From positions 62,001 to 126,000 of the forward strand of contig NZ_JAJOZR010000005.1 in assembly GCF_021168455.1 (NCBI RefSeq): a stretch of DNA of 64,000 bases, read 5' to 3'. The position numbers were made by a program, and so were the translations under genes. This DNA is from Ferranicluibacter quercicola (GTDB lineage: Bacteria > Pseudomonadota > Alphaproteobacteria > Rhizobiales > Rhizobiaceae). How positions within the stretch are numbered: the stretch's first letter is position 1; each line of letters begins with the position of its first letter. Shown here in pieces: positions 25,612-35,190 of the stretch. The notes under the pieces were generated by a model that was not told the origin of the DNA, searched no databases, and worked only from the letters and a program-made list of their open reading frames with translations.

Positions 25612-25734
25612 AGCCCCTCATCCGCCTGCCGGCACCTTCTCCCAGCTTGGCAAGGGCGAAGGGCACTCGGAGTTACCGTGTGGCACGTCCCCTCTCCCCG
25701 CAAGCGGGGAGAGGGCTAGGGTGAGGGGCAGCCC
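25612..25734. repeat. RIME-like mosaic repeat, copy 1
   Basis: An intergenic element opening AGCCCCTCATCCGCCTGCC and closing with a CTCTCCCCGC/GCGGGGAGAG palindrome then CTAGGGTGAGGGGCA, so its ends are inverted (CCCCTCA/TGAGGGG). The layout matches Rhizobium-specific intergenic mosaic elements. A related copy in the opposite orientation lies at 50289-50437. It sits between smoE and smoF, where its hairpins may lower downstream mRNA relative to smoE. Confidence 0.65.
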
Positions 25735-25779
25735 CACCCGCCAAGGGCAGAGAACACCCCACCCGTCGAGCTTACAAGC

Positions 25780-27102
<1,323 letters not shown>

Positions 27103-27123
27103 GATCTTCCTCCCAGAAGAGTA

Positions 27124-27158
27124 ATGAGCATTTGCCTCGCTCACGGGCAATTACTCAT
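27124..27158. promoter_or_regulatory. Dyad operator upstream of smoE (probable SmoC site)
   Basis: ATGAGCATTTGCC and GGCAATTACTCAT are inverted 13-base arms matching at 11 positions around a 9-base spacer. The dyad covers the likely -10 region and ends 22 bases before the smoE ATG, an ideal place for repression by the SorC-family regulator encoded next door. Confidence 0.65.
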
Positions 27159-27178
27159 TTTCAGGGTGGACTTGTCAA
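27150..27178 (-). promoter_or_regulatory. Housekeeping-type promoter of smoE
   Basis: On the minus strand TTGACA (27178-27173) is followed 17 bases on by AGTAAT (27155-27150). The -10 lies inside the operator dyad. Confidence 0.5.
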
Positions 27179-27251
27179 TCGCATTCGTTGCTGCAGCGCC
27201 GAACACACCGTTAAGTCATCGGAAGGACTGACAATTTTTTGACATATTTGC

Positions 27252-28205
27252 TCAGGGGGCGAGCAGGAATTCGGCCGTATCCTCGTCGGTGATGACGCCG
27301 TTGATGAGTCCGCCGCGCAACGCCGCACGCAATGCAAGGTACTTGCGACGGCCCTTGGCCATGCCGATCAGCGTCGTCGTGTCGCGGGATGGCAGAGGCA
27401 CGCTGGCCACCCGCTTGTTGATGTCGCCCGAGATCAGCTGCCCGTCGCCGTCGAACATCCAGCCGCAGATCTCGCCCGCCGCCCCCTGCTCCACCAGTTG
27501 CGCCATCTCGTCATGGGCGAGGAACCCGTCCTGACAGAGGGGTGCGTCCGTTCCGACTTCGCCGACGCCGACGAAGGCGATATCGGCCTGCGTGCCGAGA
27601 CTGAGCGCCGACTGCACGAGGATCTGCTTGTGCAGCACCTCGCGCTCTTCCGCCGAGGAGACGATGACCGGCAGGGGCATCGGGAAATGCCGCGCCTTCA
27701 CGGCGTCGGCCATGGAAAAGATGACGTTGTAATAGGCGGCCGACCCGTCGACGCCGATATTGCCGGTGAGCGAGACGATGCGATGCTGCGGACAATCCAT
27801 CGCCGGCAACTGGTCGATCGCCGCCTTCAGCGTCCGTCCGGTCCCGATCGCCATGATGATCGGATCGCTCGATTTCAGCCAGCGCTCGATCTCGGCCGCG
27901 CCCGCCTCGGCGATCCCCACGGTGGTGGACGACGAGGTCGGATCGCTCGGCACCACCTCCGCCTGCCGCAGCCCGTAGCGCTCCTTGAGCCGCAAGCCGA
28001 GTTCCATGCAGGCGGCGATCGGGTGATCGAGCCGGACCTTGATCAGCCGCTCGGCCATGGCGAGCGACACGAGCCGCTGGGCCGACTGGCGCGAAATCCC
28101 CATCTGCCCCGCGATCTCGTCCTGCGTCCGCCCGGCGACATAATAAAGCCAGCCGGCGCGTGCCGCATCGTCGAGCCGTGCATTCGCTTCCGGTCTGCGT
28201 GCCAT
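27252..28205 (-). CDS. smoC: SorC-family transcriptional regulator of the polyol operon
   Basis: A 317-residue regulator. An N-terminal helix-turn-helix (about 12-50, TQDEIAGQMGISRQSAQRL) precedes a sugar-isomerase-like effector domain with MAIGTGRTLKAAIDQ, LTGNIGVDGSA and FVGVGEVG, typical of SorC/DeoR-type proteins that sense a phosphorylated sugar. The start at 28205 has GGGAGAGG about 6 bases upstream; the longer frame adds an unlikely N-terminus. It is 149 bases upstream of smoE on the same strand. Confidence 0.88.
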   Translation of the reverse strand: MARRPEANARLDDAARAGWLYYVAGRTQDEIAGQMGISRQSAQRLVSLAMAERLIKVRLDHPIAACMELGLRLKERYGLRQAEVVPSDPTSSSTTVGIAEAGAAEIERWLKSSDPIIMAIGTGRTLKAAIDQLPAMDCPQHRIVSLTGNIGVDGSAAYYNVIFSMADAVKARHFPMPLPVIVSSAEEREVLHKQILVQSALSLGTQADIAFVGVGEVGTDAPLCQDGFLAHDEMAQLVEQGAAGEICGWMFDGDGQLISGDINKRVASVPLPSRDTTTLIGMAKGRRKYLALRAALRGGLINGVITDEDTAEFLLAP

Positions 28206-28313
28206 TCCATGCCTCTCCCAAGGTCCAGCGGGAACCCGATGTGCTGACACCTTTTGCCAGGGCCTGTCAATCGACCCCGCACCGGACGGAATTGCGCGAG
28301 GGCCGCTCAAAAT

Positions 28314-28329
28314 TTTACCTTTTGATCAA
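28314..28329. promoter_or_regulatory. RutR-like operator upstream of preT
   Basis: TTTACCTTTTGATCAA matches the E. coli RutR consensus TTGACCA-NN-TGGTCAA at 11 of 14 defined bases, 54 bases before preT. A similar site precedes the TetR/ureidopropionase pair at 37660. RutR responds to uracil or thymine; binding here is inference. Confidence 0.5.
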
Positions 28330-28383
28330 GAAATTTTCCATGTTAGCCTTCGCCGATCGTGCGGTTGCCATTGGGAGGAAAAC

Positions 28384-29748
28384 ATGGGAACGACGGACTC
28401 CGGAATGATCGGGGGGCGGCTGACGCCCGGCCAATACGAGGCGAACTTCGCGGACCTTCATCCGCGCCTGGACGAGCACGAGGCGCTCGTCGCATCCGAC
28501 CGCTGCTACTTCTGCTACGACGCGCCGTGCATGACGGCCTGCCCCACCGCCATCGACATCCCCCTCTTCATCCGGCAGATCGCGACCGGCAATCCGATCG
28601 GCTCGGCCAAGACGATCTTCGACCAGAACATCCTCGGCGGCATGTGCGCCCGGGTCTGTCCCACCGAAACGCTGTGCGAGGAGGCCTGCGTCCGCATGGA
28701 GGCGGAGGGACGCCCGGTCGCGATCGGCCGGCTGCAGCGCTTCGCCACCGACATCGCCATGGCCGAGGGCCGCCAGTTCTACGAGCGCGCCTCGTCGACC
28801 GGCAAGACGGTGGCTGTCGTCGGTGCCGGGCCAGCGGGCCTTGCCTGTGCCCACCGCCTGGCCGTCAACGGCCATGACGTCGTGGTCTACGACGCCCGCG
28901 AGAAGGCCGGCGGTCTCAACGAATACGGCATCGCCACCTACAAGGCGACGGACGATTTCGCCCAGAGAGAGGTGGATTACGTGCTCGCCATCGGCGGCAT
29001 CGAGATCCGCAATCGCCAGATGCTCGGTCGCGACATCACCCTCGCCGATCTCCTCGCCCGCCACGACGCCGTCTTTCTCGGCATGGGCCTCACCGGCGTC
29101 AACGCGCTGCGCACGGACGGCGAAGCCGCCGAAGGCGTCGAGGATGCGATCGACTTCATCGCGGCCCTGCGGCAATCCGCCGGCAAAACCGACATCCCCG
29201 TCGGCCGCCGCGTCGTCGTCATCGGCGGCGGCATGACCGCGATCGATGCGGCCGTGCAGGCAAAGCTGCTGGGTGCCGAGGAGGTGACCATCTGCTATCG
29301 CCGCGGACGCGAGCACATGAATGCGTCGCCCTACGAGCAGGATCTCGCCACCTCGCGCGGCGTCACCATCCGCCACGGGCTGCAACCACGGCGCATTCTC
29401 GCCCGCGAGGACGGCAAGGTCGCCGGCATCGAACTCGACTACACCACCGATGTGGACGGACGTCTGGTCTCCACCGGCGAGACCGGCATTCTCGCGGCCG
29501 ATCACATCCTCAAGGCCATCGGCCAGACCCTGGAGGCCGATCCGCTCGGCGTCGTCGCCCTGCAATCCGGCCGCATCGTGGTGGATGCGGACGGTCGCAC
29601 CTCGCTCGATCGCGTCTGGGCCGGCGGCGACTGTCGCCTCGGCGGCGAGGACCTCACGGTCTCCGCCGTCGCCCAGGGACGCGACGCCGCCGAATCGATC
29701 CACCGCACGCTGATGGCCGAGCGCCATCCGGCTGTCGCCGTTGCCTGA
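28384..29748 (+). CDS. preT: NAD-dependent dihydropyrimidine dehydrogenase subunit PreT
   Basis: A 454-residue FAD and iron-sulfur subunit. N-terminal cysteines in CYFCYDAPCMTACPT and CARVCPTETLCEEAC bind two [4Fe-4S] clusters; VVGAGPAGLACA is the FAD loop and VIGGGMTAIDAA the NAD(P)H loop. It passes electrons to PreA, which reduces uracil or thymine to the dihydro form, the first step of reductive pyrimidine catabolism. GGAGG lies about 7 bases upstream. preA follows after 13 bases. Confidence 0.92.
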   Translation: MGTTDSGMIGGRLTPGQYEANFADLHPRLDEHEALVASDRCYFCYDAPCMTACPTAIDIPLFIRQIATGNPIGSAKTIFDQNILGGMCARVCPTETLCEEACVRMEAEGRPVAIGRLQRFATDIAMAEGRQFYERASSTGKTVAVVGAGPAGLACAHRLAVNGHDVVVYDAREKAGGLNEYGIATYKATDDFAQREVDYVLAIGGIEIRNRQMLGRDITLADLLARHDAVFLGMGLTGVNALRTDGEAAEGVEDAIDFIAALRQSAGKTDIPVGRRVVVIGGGMTAIDAAVQAKLLGAEEVTICYRRGREHMNASPYEQDLATSRGVTIRHGLQPRRILAREDGKVAGIELDYTTDVDGRLVSTGETGILAADHILKAIGQTLEADPLGVVALQSGRIVVDADGRTSLDRVWAGGDCRLGGEDLTVSAVAQGRDAAESIHRTLMAERHPAVAVA

Positions 29749-29761
29749 GGGGAGATGAACC

Positions 29762-31075
29762 ATGGCTGATCTGCGCAACACTTTCGTCGGCATCGAATCC
29801 CCCAACCCCTTCTGGCTCGCTTCGGCACCGCCGACCGACAAGGCCTACAATGTCGAGCGGGCGTTCAAGGCCGGCTGGGGCGGCGTCGTCTGGAAGACGC
29901 TCGGCGAGGACGGCCCGCCGGTCGTCAATGTCAACGGCCCGCGCTACGGCGCGATCTGGGGCGCCGACCGACGGCTCCTCGGTCTCAACAACATCGAGCT
30001 GATCACCGATCGCGACCTCTACACCAATCTGCGGGAGATGAAGCAGGTCAAGATGAACTGGCCGGACCGCGCGCTGATCGCCTCGATCATGGTGCCCTGC
30101 GAGGAGGAAAGCTGGAAGGCGATCCTGCCGCTGGTGGAGGAAACCGGCGCGGACGGCATCGAGCTGAACTTCGGCTGTCCCCACGGCATGTCCGAACGCG
30201 GCATGGGCGCCGCCGTCGGGCAGGTGCCCGCCTATATCGAGATGGTCGTGCGCTGGTGCAAGCAGTACACCCGCATGCCGGTCATCACCAAGCTGACGCC
30301 GAACATTACCGACATCCGCCACCCCGCCCGCGCCGCAAAGGCCGGCGGCACGGATGCCGTATCGCTGATCAACACCATCAACTCGATCACCTCCGTCAAT
30401 CTCGACACCTTCGCGCCGGAACCCTCGATCGACGGCAAGGGCAGCCATGGCGGCTATTGCGGCCCGGCGGTCAAGCCGATCGCGCTCAACATGGTGGCCG
30501 AGATCGCCCGCGATCCGGAAACCCGCGGCCTGCCGATCTCCGGCATCGGCGGCATCACCACATGGCGCGATGCGGCGGAGTTTCTCGTGCTCGGGGCCGG
30601 CAATGTGCAGGTGTGCACCGCCGCCATGACCTACGGCTTCAAGATCGTGCAGGAGATGATCACGGGACTATCGACCTGGATGGATGCCAAGGGCCACCGG
30701 ACGCTCGACGACATCACGGGCCGGGCGATCCCCAATGTCTCGGACTGGCAGTATCTGAACCTCAACTATGTCGCCAAGGCCCGCATCGATCAGGATTCGT
30801 GCATCAAATGCGGCCGCTGCCATATCGCCTGCGAGGACACCTCGCATCAGGCGATCACGCAGGTCGTCGATGGCGTCCGGCATTTCGAGGTGATGGAGGA
30901 CGAATGCGTCGGCTGCAATCTCTGCGTCAACGTCTGTCCCGTGCAGGACTGCATCACCATGGTCGCCCTGCCCCCGGGCACGCTCGACGAGCGCACCGGC
31001 AAGGTGGTCGATCCCGCCTATGCCAACTGGACGACGCACCCGAACAACCCGATGTCCCGGCAGGCAGCGGAGTAG
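29762..31075 (+). CDS. preA: NAD-dependent dihydropyrimidine dehydrogenase subunit PreA
   Basis: A 437-residue subunit: an FMN dihydroorotate-dehydrogenase-like barrel (about 1-310, LNFGCPHGMSERGMGAAVGQ with the catalytic Cys region, SGIGGI) followed by a 2[4Fe-4S] ferredoxin domain with CIKCGRCHIAC and CVGCNLCVNVCP. It reduces uracil/thymine at the FMN. Forms a complex with PreT. Confidence 0.93.
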   Translation: MADLRNTFVGIESPNPFWLASAPPTDKAYNVERAFKAGWGGVVWKTLGEDGPPVVNVNGPRYGAIWGADRRLLGLNNIELITDRDLYTNLREMKQVKMNWPDRALIASIMVPCEEESWKAILPLVEETGADGIELNFGCPHGMSERGMGAAVGQVPAYIEMVVRWCKQYTRMPVITKLTPNITDIRHPARAAKAGGTDAVSLINTINSITSVNLDTFAPEPSIDGKGSHGGYCGPAVKPIALNMVAEIARDPETRGLPISGIGGITTWRDAAEFLVLGAGNVQVCTAAMTYGFKIVQEMITGLSTWMDAKGHRTLDDITGRAIPNVSDWQYLNLNYVAKARIDQDSCIKCGRCHIACEDTSHQAITQVVDGVRHFEVMEDECVGCNLCVNVCPVQDCITMVALPPGTLDERTGKVVDPAYANWTTHPNNPMSRQAAE

Positions 31076-31164
31076 CGGGAAGAAGCGAGGGCGCGAGTGC
31101 AACGCAACATCGCGCCGATCACGGCCTGCCGGGCACGAAGCCGGCAGGCCGGACGTCGGGATGC

Positions 31165-32868
31165 TCAGAGCGCCATATCCGGAACGCGCTTCACCTCGCC
31201 GCTCGGAAGGGCGGCCGGCGCGGTCGCGCCGATGACGGGAGGCGCGATGGCGAGCTGAAGGCGCTCGCTCGTCGCCGCCCAGGCAAGCGCCAGCGCCTCA
31301 GGGTCGTCGTTGAGCTTCTTGCCGTAGCTCGGCACGATGGCCTGCACCTTGGCCTGCCATTCCGGCGTCGCCAGACGCTCGGCAAAGACCTTCTTCAAGA
31401 CGTCCAGCATGATCGGCGCAGCCGTCGATGCCCCCGGAGAGGCGCCCAGCAGCGCCGTGATCGTGCCATCGGCCGAGGCGACGATTTCCGTGCCGAGCTT
31501 CAGCACGCCGCCCTTTTCGGGGTCGCGCTTGATGATCTGCACGCGCTGCCCGGCCTGCCACAGGCGCCAGTCTTCGCCCTTCGCCTGCGGGAAATACTCG
31601 CGCAGGGCCGCAAGGCGATCCTCGTCGGACATCAGCAGCTGACCCGCGAGATACTGGACGAGGCTGAACTCGTTGATACCGACCTGCAGCATCGGCCAGA
31701 TATTGTCGAGCGTCACCGAGGCCGGAAGATCGAAGTAGGAGCCGTCCTTCAGGAACTTGGTCGAGAAGGTGGCGAAGGGTCCGAACAGCACGACCTGCTT
31801 GCCATCCAGCATGCGCGTGTCGAGATGCGGCACCGACATGGGCGGCGCGCCGACCGAGGCCTGGCCATAGGCCTTCGCCAGATGCCGGCTGACGATCTCG
31901 GGCTTTTCGCAGACGAGGAACGATCCGCCGACGGGGAAGCCGGCATAGTCGGCCGCTTCGGGAATGCCCGACATCTGCAGGAGCGGCAGCGCACCGCCGC
32001 CGGCGCCGAGGAAGACGAATTTCGCGTGGATCACGCCCTTCTGGACGCCCGTGCGCGTATCGGCATAGCTGACGCGCCAGGTGCCGTCCTCATTGCGGGT
32101 GATCTCCTGCACCTCGCTCGAAGCGGTCAGGCTAAAGGTCGGCTGGGTCTTCAGATGGGTGACGTACTGGCGGGTGATCTCGCCGAAATTCACGTCGGTG
32201 CCGAGCGGCGACCATGTGGCGGCCAGCGTCTGCGACCGGTCGCGGCCTTCCATCATGATGGGAACCCACTTGGCGATCTCGTCATGATCGCGCGAGAACT
32301 TCATGCCGGAGAACAGCGCGCTCGCCTTCAGCGCCTCGAAGCGCTTCTCCAGGAATTCCGTGTTGTCGTCGCCCCAGACGAAGCTCATATGCGGCGTCGA
32401 GTTGATGAAGGAGCGCGGATCCTTCAGGACGCCGCGATCGACCTGATGCGCCAGGAACTGGCGGGAAACCTGGAAGGATTCGTTGATGCCGACGGCCCGG
32501 CTGATGTCGACGTTTCCGTTCGAATCCTTCGGGGTGTAGTTCAGCTCCGCGAGGGCAGAGTGCCCGGTGCCGGCATTGTTCCAGCCGTTGGAGCTCTCGA
32601 GCGCCACATCGTCCAGCCGCTCGATCATCTCGATCGACCAGGACGGCTCCAGCTCGTTGACGAGCACGCCGAGCGTCGCGCTCATGATGCCGCCGCCGAC
32701 GAGTAGCACGTCCACCGTCTTTTCGGGCGCAAGAGCCCAGCTGGGCAGCGAGGACAAGGTGAGCGCGGCCGCACCGGTTGCCGCAGAACCGAGAAGTTGC
32801 CGACGACTTATGGCCAGATGCTGCGAAGTTCCCGAACGCGGAGCGCCGCTCTCTTTTTCACCGGCCAT
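31165..32868 (-). CDS. mqo: Malate:quinone oxidoreductase with a Tat-type N-terminus
   Basis: A 567-residue FAD enzyme oxidising malate to oxaloacetate with quinone as acceptor. VDVLLVGGGIMSATLGVLV is the FAD loop, and SSNGWNNAGTGHSALAELNYTP and LGASPGASTAAPIMLDVL are family hallmarks. Unlike the usual form, about 45 residues precede the FAD loop: ISRRQLLGSAATGAAAL with a twin-arginine pair at 22-23 and a hydrophobic run ending SWALA, a Tat signal by pattern. The ATG has GAGGT upstream. Its stop is near the convergent end of preA. Confidence 0.92.
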   Translation of the reverse strand: MAGEKESGAPRSGTSQHLAISRRQLLGSAATGAAALTLSSLPSWALAPEKTVDVLLVGGGIMSATLGVLVNELEPSWSIEMIERLDDVALESSNGWNNAGTGHSALAELNYTPKDSNGNVDISRAVGINESFQVSRQFLAHQVDRGVLKDPRSFINSTPHMSFVWGDDNTEFLEKRFEALKASALFSGMKFSRDHDEIAKWVPIMMEGRDRSQTLAATWSPLGTDVNFGEITRQYVTHLKTQPTFSLTASSEVQEITRNEDGTWRVSYADTRTGVQKGVIHAKFVFLGAGGGALPLLQMSGIPEAADYAGFPVGGSFLVCEKPEIVSRHLAKAYGQASVGAPPMSVPHLDTRMLDGKQVVLFGPFATFSTKFLKDGSYFDLPASVTLDNIWPMLQVGINEFSLVQYLAGQLLMSDEDRLAALREYFPQAKGEDWRLWQAGQRVQIIKRDPEKGGVLKLGTEIVASADGTITALLGASPGASTAAPIMLDVLKKVFAERLATPEWQAKVQAIVPSYGKKLNDDPEALALAWAATSERLQLAIAPPVIGATAPAALPSGEVKRVPDMAL

Positions 32869-33082
32869 GTCAACCTCACGTCTTGTTAGTCCTCCCGGGA
32901 TCGCCGTATAAGCGAATCCTTTTTTGGTGACAAGGCAATTTGTCGCAGCACGAAGCCCGGCGAGAGTGACCCATTCCGGGACATCGCCTCGGCGCGAAAG
33001 GCTGGACAGCGGTTCGTTTGCAAGCGACCCGCGGCGACCGCCGAAGAAGGCCCATCCGGGCGACGCCGGATGGGCCGGGGCA

Positions 33083-34099
33083 TCAAAATGTGATGACCAC
33101 CTTGCCGAACGGGCCACGATCCAGATGCGCGAACGCGTCCGGCACCGCATCGAAACCATAGCGGCGGTCGATGACGGGCTTCAGCCCCTTGGCGTCTATA
33201 GCCCGGACGAAATCCTCCAGCGCCCGGCGATGGCCGACGCCGATCCCCTGGACGACAGGGCTCTTGAGAAGCAACAGACCTGCGGGCCCGGACAGGTCGA
33301 AGCCTTCGAGCACGCCGATGACCGAAATCCGTCCGCCGACCGCGACAGCGGCCAGCGACTGCGCAAAGCCTTCGCCGCCGGCAAGGTCGAGCACATGATC
33401 GATGCCGTCATCCCCTGTGATCTCGAGCACCGTCTCGACCCATCCCTCCCGCATCAGGAGATGATCCGCACCGAGCGCTTTGGCCCGGGTGAGCTTTGCG
33501 GCACTGGACGAGGTGACGAACACCTCCGCACCATACGCCTTTGCAATGGCAAGGCCGAACATCGCGACGCCGCCGGTGCCCTTGATCAGAACGCGCTCTC
33601 CCGCCTGCAGCTTGCCTTGCTCGATCAGGGCAAACCATGCCGTGAGACCCGCACAGGGCAACGTGCTGGCCTCCGCCGCATCTAGCGTCTCGGGCGCATG
33701 CGAGAACCAGTCTTCGGGAAACGTCACCATCTCCGACAGGACGCCGGGACTGGCGCCGCCGAGGGCGCGATAGGGCGGCGTGCGCGCATTGCCAAGAGGT
33801 TTCCCGTCGATCCACATGGGCGAAAATGTCGAGATGACCCGGTCGCCCACCTTGAAGCGTGAGGCCTGCGGCCCCACCGCCTCCACCACGCCGGCCATGT
33901 CGGATGCCGGGACGAAGGGAAAGCGAAGCGCAAGGCCCATCCCCGTCTCAACGACCAGCTTGTCGCGATAGTTGAGCGAAACGGCCTCGGTGCGAACGAG
34001 CACCTCCGAACCCACCGGAGAAACGACCTCCGCGGTGCCTTGCGCAAGATTGCCCGGCCCGAGGGCGCTCAGTTGCCACTGCCTGGTAGTCCGTACCAT
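33083..34099 (-). CDS. Quinone reductase-like zinc-independent alcohol dehydrogenase family protein
   Basis: A 338-residue MDR-superfamily NAD(P)-dependent oxidoreductase. It has the GroES-like N-domain (SLNYRDKLVV, FVPASDMAGVVEAVG) and a Rossmann domain with VLIKGTGGVAMFGLAIAKAYGA. The catalytic-zinc cysteine site of true alcohol dehydrogenases is not seen, which favours a quinone-reductase-like enzyme. It is divergent from a LysR regulator that probably controls it. Substrate unknown. Confidence 0.85.
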   Translation of the reverse strand: MVRTTRQWQLSALGPGNLAQGTAEVVSPVGSEVLVRTEAVSLNYRDKLVVETGMGLALRFPFVPASDMAGVVEAVGPQASRFKVGDRVISTFSPMWIDGKPLGNARTPPYRALGGASPGVLSEMVTFPEDWFSHAPETLDAAEASTLPCAGLTAWFALIEQGKLQAGERVLIKGTGGVAMFGLAIAKAYGAEVFVTSSSAAKLTRAKALGADHLLMREGWVETVLEITGDDGIDHVLDLAGGEGFAQSLAAVAVGGRISVIGVLEGFDLSGPAGLLLLKSPVVQGIGVGHRRALEDFVRAIDAKGLKPVIDRRYGFDAVPDAFAHLDRGPFGKVVITF

Positions 34100-34195
34100 G
34101 TCTGACTCCTTTTTCACTGGAGACCCGACATTACCGGTGAATGCGCTTCGGCAGTTATGATAGTATTTCGCCAGATCGGTTCCCTGGAAGATACA

Positions 34196-35095
34196 ATGCT
34201 TGACCTCCGCGATATCCCCGTTTTCATCCAGACGGCGGAGTCCGGCAGCTTTTCCGCCGCCGCGATCCGGCTCAATCTCACCCGCTCGGCGGTCGCCAAG
34301 ACCATCGCCCGCATGGAGCGGCGGCTGGGTGTTCGCCTGTTTCATCGCACGACACGGTCCCAGAGCCTGACCGAGGAGGGCATTCTCTTCCACGAGCGTT
34401 GCCTGAGGGCTCTTCAGGAAATTCGCGCCGGCGAGGCCATGCTCGAATCCGGGCGCACGGAAATCCGGGGCAGGTTGCGCATCGCGCTGCCGGTCGTTCT
34501 CGGCCGCACCTGCATCGCGCCCATTCTCACGCGGCTTCTGGCCGAGCATGCCGGTCTGGAACTGGACCTCTCCTTCAGCGACCGCCTCGTGGATTTTCTC
34601 GAGGACGGGTTCGATCTGGCGGTGCGCAACGGTGTGCTTCAGGACGACAGCGACGTGATGTCCCGCCTGATCGCCCGTCAGCGCATGACCGTCTGCGCCG
34701 CACCGGCCTATCTGGATGCCCATGGCGAGCCGCAGACGCTGCAGGATATCGATCGTCACGAGACGATCGTCTACACGCGAAACGGGATCAAGCGCTCCTG
34801 GCTGTTCCCGACGCCCGACATGCCGGGGCGCAGCCTGGTGCCGCGCGCACGGCTGCAGCTCGACGATCTCAACGCGATCGCCGACGCCGCCTGCGCCGGT
34901 TACGGCCTTGCCTGGATGCCGTGCTGGCTCGTGCGCGACCTCATTGCCGAGGGACGATTGCGTCAGGTTCTTGCGTCGACGCAGGGCTTCGCCTTCCCGA
35001 GCCACGTGATCTGGCCGAAATCGCCGATCATGCTGCCCAAGACCCGGCTGGTGATAGACCGGCTCGCGGCCGAGCTTCCGCTGGCGATGGGCTGA
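34196..35095 (+). CDS. LysR-family transcriptional regulator
   Basis: A 299-residue LysR regulator: N-terminal winged helix (IPVFIQTAESGSFSAAAIRLNLTRSAVAKTI read in two parts) and an effector domain from about residue 90. The start at MLDLRDIPV has GGAAG 7 bases upstream. It is divergent from the oxidoreductase gene over a 96-base region, the usual layout for LysR control of a neighbour; no clear T-N11-A dyad stands out there. Confidence 0.88.
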   Translation: MLDLRDIPVFIQTAESGSFSAAAIRLNLTRSAVAKTIARMERRLGVRLFHRTTRSQSLTEEGILFHERCLRALQEIRAGEAMLESGRTEIRGRLRIALPVVLGRTCIAPILTRLLAEHAGLELDLSFSDRLVDFLEDGFDLAVRNGVLQDDSDVMSRLIARQRMTVCAAPAYLDAHGEPQTLQDIDRHETIVYTRNGIKRSWLFPTPDMPGRSLVPRARLQLDDLNAIADAACAGYGLAWMPCWLVRDLIAEGRLRQVLASTQGFAFPSHVIWPKSPIMLPKTRLVIDRLAAELPLAMG

Positions 35096-35190
35096 CCCCG
35101 CAGCACCGGCGCGTCGCAATTCGTGCGTTGCTCCGCGTCGGAATCTGGCCGATAAGCATGCTGTGATCAACCGTTGGGACCGGAGCCCGC

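Noticed and set aside
30256..32706. 816-residue plus-strand open frame
   Set aside because: Runs out of frame through preA and antisense through mqo; no motif of its own.
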